DNA of 64,000 bases from Bifidobacterium merycicum DSM 6492 (GTDB lineage Bacteria; Actinomycetota; Actinomycetes; Actinomycetales; Bifidobacteriaceae), in NCBI RefSeq assembly GCF_900129045.1, contig NZ_FQTX01000002.1:496001-560000 (forward strand), in the 5' to 3' direction. Positions within the stretch are counted from its first letter, which is position 1. Every line of letters starts with the position of its first letter. Shown here one piece after another: positions 45,935 through 54,300 of this stretch. The translations under genes were made by a program, and so were the position numbers. Below the pieces are notes generated by a model that saw nothing but the letters and a program-made list of their open reading frames with translations, ran no database searches and was not told the DNA's origin.

Positions 45935-47125
45935 ATGTTGCGTTGGCAGACGGCAGGTGAATCGCATGGCGAGGCGCTGGTGGCGATGATCGAGGGATTG
46001 CCCTCCGGCGTCGAGGTCACGAGCGGCGACGTGGTGGATGCCCTTGCCCGGCGTCGTCTCGGTTATGGCCGTGGCGCACGCATGAAGTTCGAGCAGGACA
46101 AGGTACGTCTGCTCACCGGTGTTCGTCACGGACGCACGCTCGGCACCCCGATCGCCGTCGAGATCGCCAACACCGAATGGCCCAAGTGGACCGAGGTCAT
46201 GAGCGCCGACCCGCTCGACCATGAGCTGCCGCGCGAAGGCCGCAACGCCGCGCTCAGCCGTCCGCGTCCCGGTCACGCCGATCTGACCGGTATGCGCAAA
46301 TACGCTTTCGACGATGCGCGTCCGGTGCTGGAGCGTTCCTCCGCACGTGAGACCGCGTCCCGTGTGGCGCTCGGTGCCATCGCCGCTGATTTCCTGGAGC
46401 AGGCCTTCGGCATCCGCACCGTCTCCCATGTGCTGTCCATCGGAGGTGTCGGCATCGAGGACCGCACCACGGCGACGCTCCCGACCCCCGACGACCTTGA
46501 GGCTTTGGACGCCTCTCCGGTGCGCACCCTCGACAAGGGAGCCGAAGCGCGTATGATCGCCCGCATCGATGAAGCCAAGGCGAACTCCGACACCCTCGGT
46601 GGTGTGATCGAGGTCATCGCCTACGGTGTTCCGGCGGGCATCGGCACCTACGTGGAATCCGACCGTCGTCTCGATGCGGCTCTGGCAAGCGCCGTCATGG
46701 GCGTGCAGGCCATCAAGGGTGTCGAAATCGGCGATGGCTTCCTTGAGGCTGAGCGTCCCGGATCCGAAGCGCACGACGAGATGGTCATGAAGGACGGGCA
46801 TATCGCGCGCGTGAGCAATCGTGCGGGCGGCATCGAAGGCGGCATGTCGAACGGTCAGCCGATCGTCATCCGCGCGGCGATGAAGCCGATTCCCTCCATT
46901 CCGAAGGCGTTGCGCACGGTGGACGTGCTCACCGGCGAGGCCGCGCAGGCCATCAACCAGCGTTCCGATTCCACCGCCGTGCCGGCCGCAGCCGTTGTGG
47001 CCGAGGCCATGGTCCGTCTGACCATCGCCAAGTACGCGCTGGAGAAGTTCGGCGGCGACAGCGTCGAGGAGACGCGCCGCAACTGCGAGTCCTATCTCGC
47101 CTCCTGGCCGGAGCACATGCGGTGA
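45935..47125 (+). CDS. aroC: Chorismate synthase
   Basis: A 396-residue enzyme that makes chorismate from EPSP with reduced [23 protein letters not shown] is the N-terminal signature 1, [15 protein letters not shown] signature 2, and [17 protein letters not shown] signature 3. ATG 45935 follows AAAGGGAAACGT. It overlaps the aroKB start (GTGA) and is thus translationally coupled. Confidence 0.97.
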   Translation: MLRWQTAGESHGEALVAMIEGLPSGVEVTSGDVVDALARRRLGYGRGARMKFEQDKVRLLTGVRHGRTLGTPIAVEIANTEWPKWTEVMSADPLDHELPREGRNAALSRPRPGHADLTGMRKYAFDDARPVLERSSARETASRVALGAIAADFLEQAFGIRTVSHVLSIGGVGIEDRTTATLPTPDDLEALDASPVRTLDKGAEARMIARIDEAKANSDTLGGVIEVIAYGVPAGIGTYVESDRRLDAALASAVMGVQAIKGVEIGDGFLEAERPGSEAHDEMVMKDGHIARVSNRAGGIEGGMSNGQPIVIRAAMKPIPSIPKALRTVDVLTGEAAQAINQRSDSTAVPAAAVVAEAMVRLTIAKYALEKFGGDSVEETRRNCESYLASWPEHMR

Positions 47126-48753
47126 GCGGCGAAAGGACCATGCCGGTGGCCGTCCTCATCGGCATGATGGGGGCGGGCAAGACCCGTGTGGGTAAGGAAG
47201 TCGCCCATATCATGAATCTGCCGTTCGCGGACGCCGATGTGTGCATCGAACGTGAAGTGGGCATGAGCATCCCCGAATTCTTCGAGCGTGAAGGCGAGCC
47301 GGAATTCCGCAAGGTCGAGGCCGACCTCATCGCCGACATGCTGGAGGATTTCGACGGCATCTTCTCACTGGGCGGCGGCGCTCCCATGACGCCGTCCACG
47401 AGGGACGCGCTGGCCGATTACATCAGCCGCGGCGGACGCGTCGTATATCTGGACGCCGACCCCGAGGAAGCCATGGAACGCGCCAATCGCGGCGGAGGGC
47501 GACCGATGCTCAACGGTGATGCCGACGCTCGTTGGAGGAAACTGTATGCGGAACGCGATCCCGTGTTCCGCAAGGTCGCGAACGTGCGCGTACGCACGCA
47601 AGGACTGACGCCGCAAATGGCGGCGAGAAAGGTCATGGATATGATCCGCGAACGTATGGTGCATGTCACCGGGGCGGGAATCGAGCCGTATGACGTGTGC
47701 ATCGGCGAAGGTGCGATGAACCATCTGCCCGAAGTGCTGGGGGATGGCCCGGTGCGTGTGGCCCTGATCCACACCCAGCCGGTGCAGCGGCACAGCGATC
47801 ATGCACGTACCCTGCTGCGTCAGGCTGGTTACACGGTGTCCGACATCGTGGTGCCGGACGCCGAGGCCGGCAAGACCGTGGACGTGGCCAACGGTGTGTG
47901 GCGTCGTATGGGCGATGAGGGTTTCACCCGTTCCGATGCGATCGTCGGGCTTGGCGGGGGAGCGGCCACCGATCTGGCCGGTTTCATCGCCGCGACTTGG
48001 ATGCGCGGCATCCGTTACGTGAACTGCCCGACGTCCCTGCTGGCCATGGTCGATGCATCCACGGGCGGTAAGACCGGCATCAACACCGAGGCCGGCAAGA
48101 ATCTGGTCGGCTCGTTCTACACGCCGGCCGGCGTGCTCGCCGACATGCGCACCCTCGTCACGTTGCCGAATGACATCTTCATCGAAGGATTGGGCGAGGT
48201 CGCCAAGTCCGGTTTCATCATGGATCCGGAGATCCTGCAGATCCTTGAGGATCACGCTGATGAATTGCGTGCCTTCGACGGGGCGACGTTCCTGGATTCC
48301 GGCCTGAAGGATGTGGTTGCGGAGCTCATCGAACGTACCGTGGGCGTGAAGGCCTACCATGTGTCCGCCGATCTCAAGGAGGCGGGGCTGCGTGAATTCC
48401 TGAACTATGGCCATACGCTCGCCCATGCCATCGAGAAACTCGAGCATTTCCGCTGGCGCCATGGCAACGCGGTGGCCGTCGGATGCGTGTATGCGGCGGA
48501 GCTGTCGCACCTGCTGGGCTACATCGATCAGGATCTGGTGGATTACCATCGTTCGTTGCTCGGCTCCCTCGGTCTGCCGACCTCGTGGAGCAACGGCTCG
48601 TGGGATGACGTGCTCGCGTTGATGCACAAGGACAAGAAGGCGCGTGGCAACACGCTTCGCTTCGTCGTACTCGACGGGATCGGGCATCCGATTCATCTTG
48701 AGGACCCGCCCGCGGATGCCGTCGAAGAGGCGTTCCGCCGGATCCAGCGATAG
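47122..48753 (+). CDS. aroKB: Fused shikimate kinase / 3-dehydroquinate synthase
   Basis: A 543-residue two-domain enzyme. Residues 1-180 are shikimate kinase: [13 protein letters not shown] (Walker A), FADADVCIE (shikimate-binding Asp), FSLGGGAP and the lid Arg in GRPMLN. Residues 190-543 are dehydroquinate synthase: [31 protein letters not shown], and the metal-binding GLGEVAKSG and [11 protein letters not shown]. So steps 2 and 5 of the shikimate pathway are on one chain, as is usual for bifidobacteria. The GTG start overlaps the aroC stop. Confidence 0.97.
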   Translation: MSGERTMPVAVLIGMMGAGKTRVGKEVAHIMNLPFADADVCIEREVGMSIPEFFEREGEPEFRKVEADLIADMLEDFDGIFSLGGGAPMTPSTRDALADYISRGGRVVYLDADPEEAMERANRGGGRPMLNGDADARWRKLYAERDPVFRKVANVRVRTQGLTPQMAARKVMDMIRERMVHVTGAGIEPYDVCIGEGAMNHLPEVLGDGPVRVALIHTQPVQRHSDHARTLLRQAGYTVSDIVVPDAEAGKTVDVANGVWRRMGDEGFTRSDAIVGLGGGAATDLAGFIAATWMRGIRYVNCPTSLLAMVDASTGGKTGINTEAGKNLVGSFYTPAGVLADMRTLVTLPNDIFIEGLGEVAKSGFIMDPEILQILEDHADELRAFDGATFLDSGLKDVVAELIERTVGVKAYHVSADLKEAGLREFLNYGHTLAHAIEKLEHFRWRHGNAVAVGCVYAAELSHLLGYIDQDLVDYHRSLLGSLGLPTSWSNGSWDDVLALMHKDKKARGNTLRFVVLDGIGHPIHLEDPPADAVEEAFRRIQR

Positions 48754-48786
48754 GAAGTCAGCGATAACAAGGGAATGGATGGAAAT

Positions 48787-49230
48787 ATGACCAAAGTCGT
48801 GGTAGTCAACGGTCCGAATCTGGGGCGTCTGGGCGTACGCCAGCCTGATGTGTACGGCAAGCAGGATCTTGAGACCCTGCGTAGGCTGTGCACGCAGTGG
48901 GGTGCGGAACTCGGGCTTGACGTGGAGGTTCGTCAGAGTGACGACGAGGCCGAGATGATCGGCTGGATGCATCAGGCGGCCGACGAGAAGACACCCATCG
49001 TGATGAACCCTGCCGCGTTCACCCACTACTCCTATGGTCTTGCGGATGCCGCCCACATGGTGATTGACGAGGGTCTGCCGCTGATGGAGGTGCATATCTC
49101 CAATCCGTCCGCGCGCGATGAGTTCCGCAAGCGTTCCGTGATCTCGCCGGTTGCCACCGGTACCATTGCCGGCATGGGATTCTATGGGTACAAGCTTGCG
49201 CTCGAAGCCGTCGCCCACCTGGTCGGGTAG
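48787..49230 (+). CDS. aroQ: 3-dehydroquinate dehydratase, type II
   Basis: A 147-residue enzyme. VVVNGPNLGRLGVRQPDVYG holds the flexible-loop Arg and catalytic Tyr (usual form NGPNLNLLG.R.P..YG), NPAAFTHYSYGLADA and VHISNPSARDEFRKRS are the other active-site blocks. I chose ATG 48787 (MTKVVVV) after GGATGGAAAT; ATG 48775 is possible. It is the last gene of aroC-aroKB-aroQ, with 33 bp between it and aroKB. Confidence 0.95.
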   Translation: MTKVVVVNGPNLGRLGVRQPDVYGKQDLETLRRLCTQWGAELGLDVEVRQSDDEAEMIGWMHQAADEKTPIVMNPAAFTHYSYGLADAAHMVIDEGLPLMEVHISNPSARDEFRKRSVISPVATGTIAGMGFYGYKLALEAVAHLVG

Positions 49231-49606
49231 ATGCGCGGTCTGCCGGGCATGGCCGCAACCCCATTCAGGCGGGGTGTGCTCGTGTCCTGCGTACATATGC
49301 TCTCCCTTTCCAACCCCTGTTGAGAGCATATGTACGTTAACAACGGCTCAGTGTACGAAAACTCTCAGAAAACAGTGGTCAGCTCGCTTTCCTTTTTTCT
49401 GCGCATGAGCGCACGGTAGGTGGCGGCGCCGGTGCATGATGAGCGCAAGCCCGAGCGGGCAATGTGGTCGAAGGCCTGCCGGCTGTGGATAACCTTGGAT
49501 TGTCGCATGTATACCCTCTATGAGGGTCGCCTGTCTCCCGTCGTCGGGAGCCGCCGTATGGATGAGCGGCTGAGGGCGTCCAACGGGATCTGGAGAAGGA
49601 GAAACA
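49231..49606. other. 376-bp gap between aroQ and the DUF2142 gene
   Basis: No gene can be supported here. It holds several inverted repeats: ACCCC..GGGGT near 49258, the 15-bp pair listed separately, GCCCGAGCGGGC near 49447, ACCCTCTATGAGGGT near 49513 and CTCCCGTCGTCGGGAG near 49534. The last two are in what should be the leader of the DUF2142 gene. GGAGAAGGAG just before 49607 is that gene's ribosome site. Confidence 0.6.
49290..49336. repeat. 15-bp perfect inverted repeat after aroQ
   Basis: CGTACATATGCTCTC (49290-49304) and its complement (49322-49336) surround a 17-nt pyrimidine-rich loop. The arms contain the palindrome ACATATG-type core and are AT-rich, unlike the neighbouring terminators; no T tract follows. 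It may be the aro terminator or a regulator site. Confidence 0.6.
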
Positions 49607-50995
49607 ATGTCAATCCAATTACCGGGGGGGGTCGGTTCGACCGCCCGCCGTCTGATGCCGATGGTCGTGGCTTTGGGAACACTGCTGATGGGCGGCTGGT
49701 TCATGGCACATACGGCACCGGGGCACATCCCGGACATCTGGGCGCATGTGTATCGCATCGTGGGTATCACCAACGGCGACACATTGGCACGTCCGGTCGA
49801 ATCGCAAAGTTATTTGCATAGCACCACTGGGAATGTGGGCGGATACGTTGACCAGGAGTGGATTGATTTTTCGTTGGAATATTATGACGGTTACGATCCC
49901 GCCGTCGTCAAACCGGAAACCTTGGTCTACGATGGCCGCGACGGCGCCGACGTGCCGTGCAACAACGCCGCCGTCAATTCGCCCGTGGCCTATGCGCCGC
50001 AGCTCGTAGGATTTCTCGTCGGCAAAGCCTTCGGTCTGTCTCCGCTCGCCACGTATCACTGTGCGGAGGCGCTGATGCTGGTCGTTTCGACGTTTCTTGG
50101 CGCGGTGTCAGTCATGCTGCTGCCCAAGTGGCGCATAGTCTGCGGCCTGGTAATGCTCTGCCCGTTGATGCTCCGGCATAACAGCTTCGCCATTTCCGCC
50201 GACTCATTCACTCAAGCCATGGTCTTCCTGCTCTCATGCATGGTATTCAGGGCGTTCCTGCGCAAAGTGTCCACGGCGTATTGCGTGGCATTGGCGGCGG
50301 TGTGCGTGGCCGTGGTGATGTGCAAGTTCATTTACGGGCCGTTATGCCTGCTTACGTTGCTGATTCCATGGGCGCAACACAGGCTGTCCACGGCGGCGCG
50401 GACCGATGGCGTCGGAGATGCAGTCGGTGCCATGGCGGACGAAGTTCCGCCGGATGTCCCGTTGCACCGTGACCCGCACATGTGGATTCTCGCCATCGGC
50501 GATGCGCTTGCCATCGGATGGCTGATGGTCTGGATGAAGCTGACCGGATGGTTCGTCACTACGCCGCTGATGGTTTCCTATGAGGAGATGACCGCACGCA
50601 AAACAGCGTTGCTCACCGATCCGGACACGATACTCTCGGCATTGAAGGCCGTGTTCGCTTCGATTGTGCAGGCCAAGTCGAATCTTGACAGGCCGATCGA
50701 CAGTCTGGTGATCCGCCTCTGCTGGATTCTGATGCTGGCCGTACTGGTCGCCGTGCTCGCGGCAAGCGTGTTGCGCGCATTCGAACGCAGCATGTCGGCA
50801 TTCTGCTGGGGTACGACGGTGATGTCGTTCGGCATCGTGATGTTGATGTATGTTGCGCTCTGGCTACAGTACACGCCGACCGATGCCAGTGCGGTGGAAG
50901 GGATGCAACACCGCTACTTCCTGCCCCTTACGGTGCTTTGCACGCTTTGCACCTGCGAATGCCTGCAGGCCATCGCAGCCCGGTTGCGGCGTTGA
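49607..50995 (+). CDS. DUF2142-like polytopic membrane protein
   Basis: A 462-residue protein with about nine hydrophobic segments. The first extracellular loop (about 40-130) begins PGHIPDIWAHVYRI, where DUF2142 and related glycosyltransferase-like proteins have a PDE.AH motif. SPVAYAPQLVGFLVGKAFGLSP and FYGPL-type CKFIYGPLCLLTLLIPW follow, and QHRYFLPLTVL is near the end. Function unknown; relatives are thought to work in surface glycan assembly. Codons 6-9 contain eight G in a row. An alternative ATG at 49655 would leave this tract untranslated. Confidence 0.78.
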   Translation: MSIQLPGGVGSTARRLMPMVVALGTLLMGGWFMAHTAPGHIPDIWAHVYRIVGITNGDTLARPVESQSYLHSTTGNVGGYVDQEWIDFSLEYYDGYDPAVVKPETLVYDGRDGADVPCNNAAVNSPVAYAPQLVGFLVGKAFGLSPLATYHCAEALMLVVSTFLGAVSVMLLPKWRIVCGLVMLCPLMLRHNSFAISADSFTQAMVFLLSCMVFRAFLRKVSTAYCVALAAVCVAVVMCKFIYGPLCLLTLLIPWAQHRLSTAARTDGVGDAVGAMADEVPPDVPLHRDPHMWILAIGDALAIGWLMVWMKLTGWFVTTPLMVSYEEMTARKTALLTDPDTILSALKAVFASIVQAKSNLDRPIDSLVIRLCWILMLAVLVAVLAASVLRAFERSMSAFCWGTTVMSFGIVMLMYVALWLQYTPTDASAVEGMQHRYFLPLTVLCTLCTCECLQAIAARLRR

Positions 50996-51002
50996 GTGTC
51001 CT

Positions 51003-51036
51003 TGGCCGGCGGGAGCACCGATGCTTCCGCCGGCCA
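51003..51036 (+). terminator. Terminator after the DUF2142 gene
   Basis: TGGCCGGCGGGAGC pairs with GCTTCCGCCGGCCA, a 14-bp stem with one G-T pair and a 6-nt loop (ACCGAT), 7 bp after the stop. It is followed by GCGTGTTCTCCTTG. Confidence 0.75.
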
Positions 51037-51350
51037 GCGTGTTCTCCTTGACAAATGGCTGCGGGGGTGAACCCCGTTTTCGGTAACGGCCCTCACCGTA
51101 TTTCCGGGCGTTCCATGCGTATGGTTCGCCGCGTGCGTAACAATGCCGTTCAACACGCAACGCCAATTCGGTTTTGTAGGTTATGTGAAATACCATAGAG
51201 AGCATTGATTGATAACGTGTGCATGACCAGAGATGAGTAATGCGGCCAGCGTCGGCCAACGGTCGGAGCAGGCTGCGGTGCCCACGTTGTCAACCAAACC
51301 GCGTCGCATGGTGCGGCGAGGAAGAATCTCGGTGACGAGGAAAGGGAAGC
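51037..51350 (+). promoter_or_regulatory. Promoter region of apuB (314 bp without a gene)
   Basis: AT-richer sequence near 51180-51240 (GAAATACC, TTGATTGATAACGTGTG) is the best place for the apuB promoter. GCGTGCGTAAC (51131) and its rough inverse ACACGCAACGC (51155) form a loose inverted repeat of LacI-like size. AAAGGGAAGC is the ribosome site. None of these sites is certain, and no coding frame is convincing. Confidence 0.4.
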
Positions 51351-54300
51351 ATGATCGCACAACGGTCGTTCAGACGAATCCTGGCGGCGAGTGTCGTCGC
51401 CGCGATGTCGTGCGCGTCGCTGATTACGGTTCCTAACGTCGCTCAAGCCGAGGAGACCAGCTCCTCCGGCAAGAAGGACGTTCAGGTGATCGCATTCCAG
51501 CAGACGTGGAACACCATCGCCAAGGAATGTACCAACACCTATGGTCCCGAAGGTGTCGCCTATGTGGAGGTCTCTCCTCCGCAGGAGTCCATCCAGGGCA
51601 CCCAATGGTGGACCAGCTACCAGCCCGTGAGCTACAAGCTCGATTCCAAACTGGGCACGGAAGCCGAATTTAAGAACATGGTCAAGCAGTGCGCCACGGC
51701 CGGCGTGGGCATCATCGCCGATGTGGTGCTCAACCAGACCACCGGCTTCGATGTGGCCGCGGGGGACCAGAAGGGCGTGGCCGGCAGTGACTACAACGGT
51801 TCCACCGAAACCTACCCGGGCTTTGCCACCAAGCAGTATCCGGAAGGCATCACCGCCTCCGATTTCCATAGCTGCAAGCAGAACATCTCCGATTACACCA
51901 ATCAGAAGGAAGTTCAGGAGTGCCGCCTGAGATCCATGTGGGACTTCGATTCCGAAAGCGAGAAGGTACAGGACATCCAGTCCGACTATCTCGTCTCGCT
52001 GTGGAACACTGGAGTGCGCGGATTCCGCATGGACGCCGTCAAGCACATCCACACCGATTCCATGAAGGCGATCAAGGAGAAGTTCGCCAAGAAGATCGGC
52101 AAGAACGCCAGCGACATCTACTGGATCCAGGAAGTCATCGGCAACTCCTCCGAAGCGGCGGGCATCCAGCCGAGCAACTACGTGCAGAACGGCACCGTGA
52201 CCGAATTCGGCTTCAAGTCCGAAATGAACCAGACCTTCAAGGACAAGATCGCCAACCTCAAGGGCCTGAGCGACCGTCTGAGCAAGGACCTGTCGTCCGA
52301 GGACGCCAACGTGTTCGTCACCAACTGGGACACCGCCCGCAACGAGGGCGCGCTGACCTACAAGGATGGCGCCAAGTACCAGCTGGCCAACGCCTTCATG
52401 TTGGCCTATGACTACGGCACCCCGCGTCTGCTCTCCGATTACAAGTGGGACAACAACGACGACGGCGCACCCGGCGCAACCGCGACCTCCGTGCCCGACG
52501 TCGACATGGACACCGCCTGCGCCACCAACAGCTCCGACTGGAACTGCGAGCAGCGCTGGACCTCCACCCGCGGCATGATCGCCTTCCGCAACTACGTCAA
52601 CGGCACCAAGGTCACCGATTGGCAGGATGACGGCGGCGACAACATCGCCTTCTCCCGTGGCAGCAAGGGCTTCATCGCCATCAACAACGGTAAGAAGGAC
52701 AAGGATGCCTCGTACACCACCTCCCTCGCCGACGGCGAGTACTGCAACGTGTACGCCGCCATGGACTGCTCCAAGACCGTGACCGTCAAGAACGGCAAGG
52801 TCGAGACCACGGTTCCGGCACGTTCCGCCATCGCGTTGTATGCCGGTGCCACCAAGGCCGATCACCCGGCCGCGTCCACCGCCACCGATCCGTCCGACCC
52901 GGAGCTCAACCAGGAGGATGACGAGGTCCTGCCCGACGACAAGACCATCACCATCTACTACAAGCCCAACGATTCCAGCTGGAAGACCCCGAAGGTCCAC
53001 TACGGCCTCGGCGACGACTGGAACCAGCCGGAAGCCGACATGAAGCTCGACGTCCAGGGCTACTACCAGGCCACCATCGACACCAAGGGCAAGAAGATCG
53101 ACTTCGTGTTCCATGATGCCGACACCGACCAGTGGGAGAACCCGAAGGACGGCGGCAACTACCATGCCAACGCCGGTATCACGCACGTGGGCGTCGCCGA
53201 CCAGTCCGCGACCGTGGGCAACCCCGAAGCCGTGAGCGGCCAGACCCGGCTCGTCGTGCACTACAAGCCCGCCAGCGCCTCGGACAACCGTGGCGTGTAC
53301 GTGTGGGGCAAGGACACCAGCGGTACGGACATCAACGCCGAGAACCACGCCTTCACCGGCACCGATTGCTGGGGCAAGGTCGCCACGCTGACCTTCGACG
53401 GCAAGTTCGAGAACTTCGGTTTCATCATCACCACCAGCGACTGGAACAAGTACGGCGGCGACCGTAGCGCCAAGGTGGGTGCCGACGGCACCGCCGAGGT
53501 GTGGATCGACGGCACCAAGTACCCGGATCAGGGCGAATCGACCACCGTCGAAACGCTCGATGCCGCGCCGGCCGACTACAAGTGCACGGCCTCCACCGTC
53601 AAGGTGAAGGTCCACTACAACCGCGACGACGGCCTGTACTTCAACTCCGAGGACACCTCGACCACCGTCCCGCAGTGGGATATCTGGACCTGGTCCTCCA
53701 ACTGGAACGGCGGGGCGGCCACCTTCACCTCCCATGACGATTGGGGTGAAGTCGCGGAGTACTCCTTCACCAACTACACCTACTACAACAACGAGGGTGC
53801 CTCCGACATCGGCATGCTGCGTCGTTATGGCAAGGATGCGTGGAAGGCCAAGGATCCCGATGACAACAACCACATGATCCCGTCCGATGCGCTCACCTTC
53901 GACGAGGCCAGCAACACCGTGACCGCCGAAGTGTGGATGCTCAACGGCGACGCGACGGTGTACTCCTCACGTCCGGCCCTCGGCGCCTCCATGAAGTCCG
54001 CCGAGATCTCCAACACCGACCAGCTGACGGTCAAGCTCTCCAAGAAGGTCTCCGCCGACGACATCAAGGATGACGTGACCGTCAAGGATGCCGACGGCAA
54101 GACTGTTGCCGTCAAGAGCATCAAGACCGATGGCACCAAGGTGATCATCACCACCGACAAGGAACTTGACGTCCGCGGCAAGTACACCGTCGCGGTCAAG
54201 GGCTTCGGCTCCCAGGACGCCGTCGCGGGCTCCGTGGTCCGCACCGACGCCTTCGACAAGAAGTACGCCTACAGCGGCGACGACCTCGGCGCCACCTACA

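Noticed and set aside
49231..49606. tRNA or small RNA gene in the gap with many hairpins
   Set aside because: No cloverleaf or T-loop sequence (GTTCRANNC) could be fitted.
51150..53873. 907-residue minus-strand frame opposite apuB
   Set aside because: Composition is Val/Gly/Asp-rich antisense of apuB with no domain, and it is shifted by codon bias.
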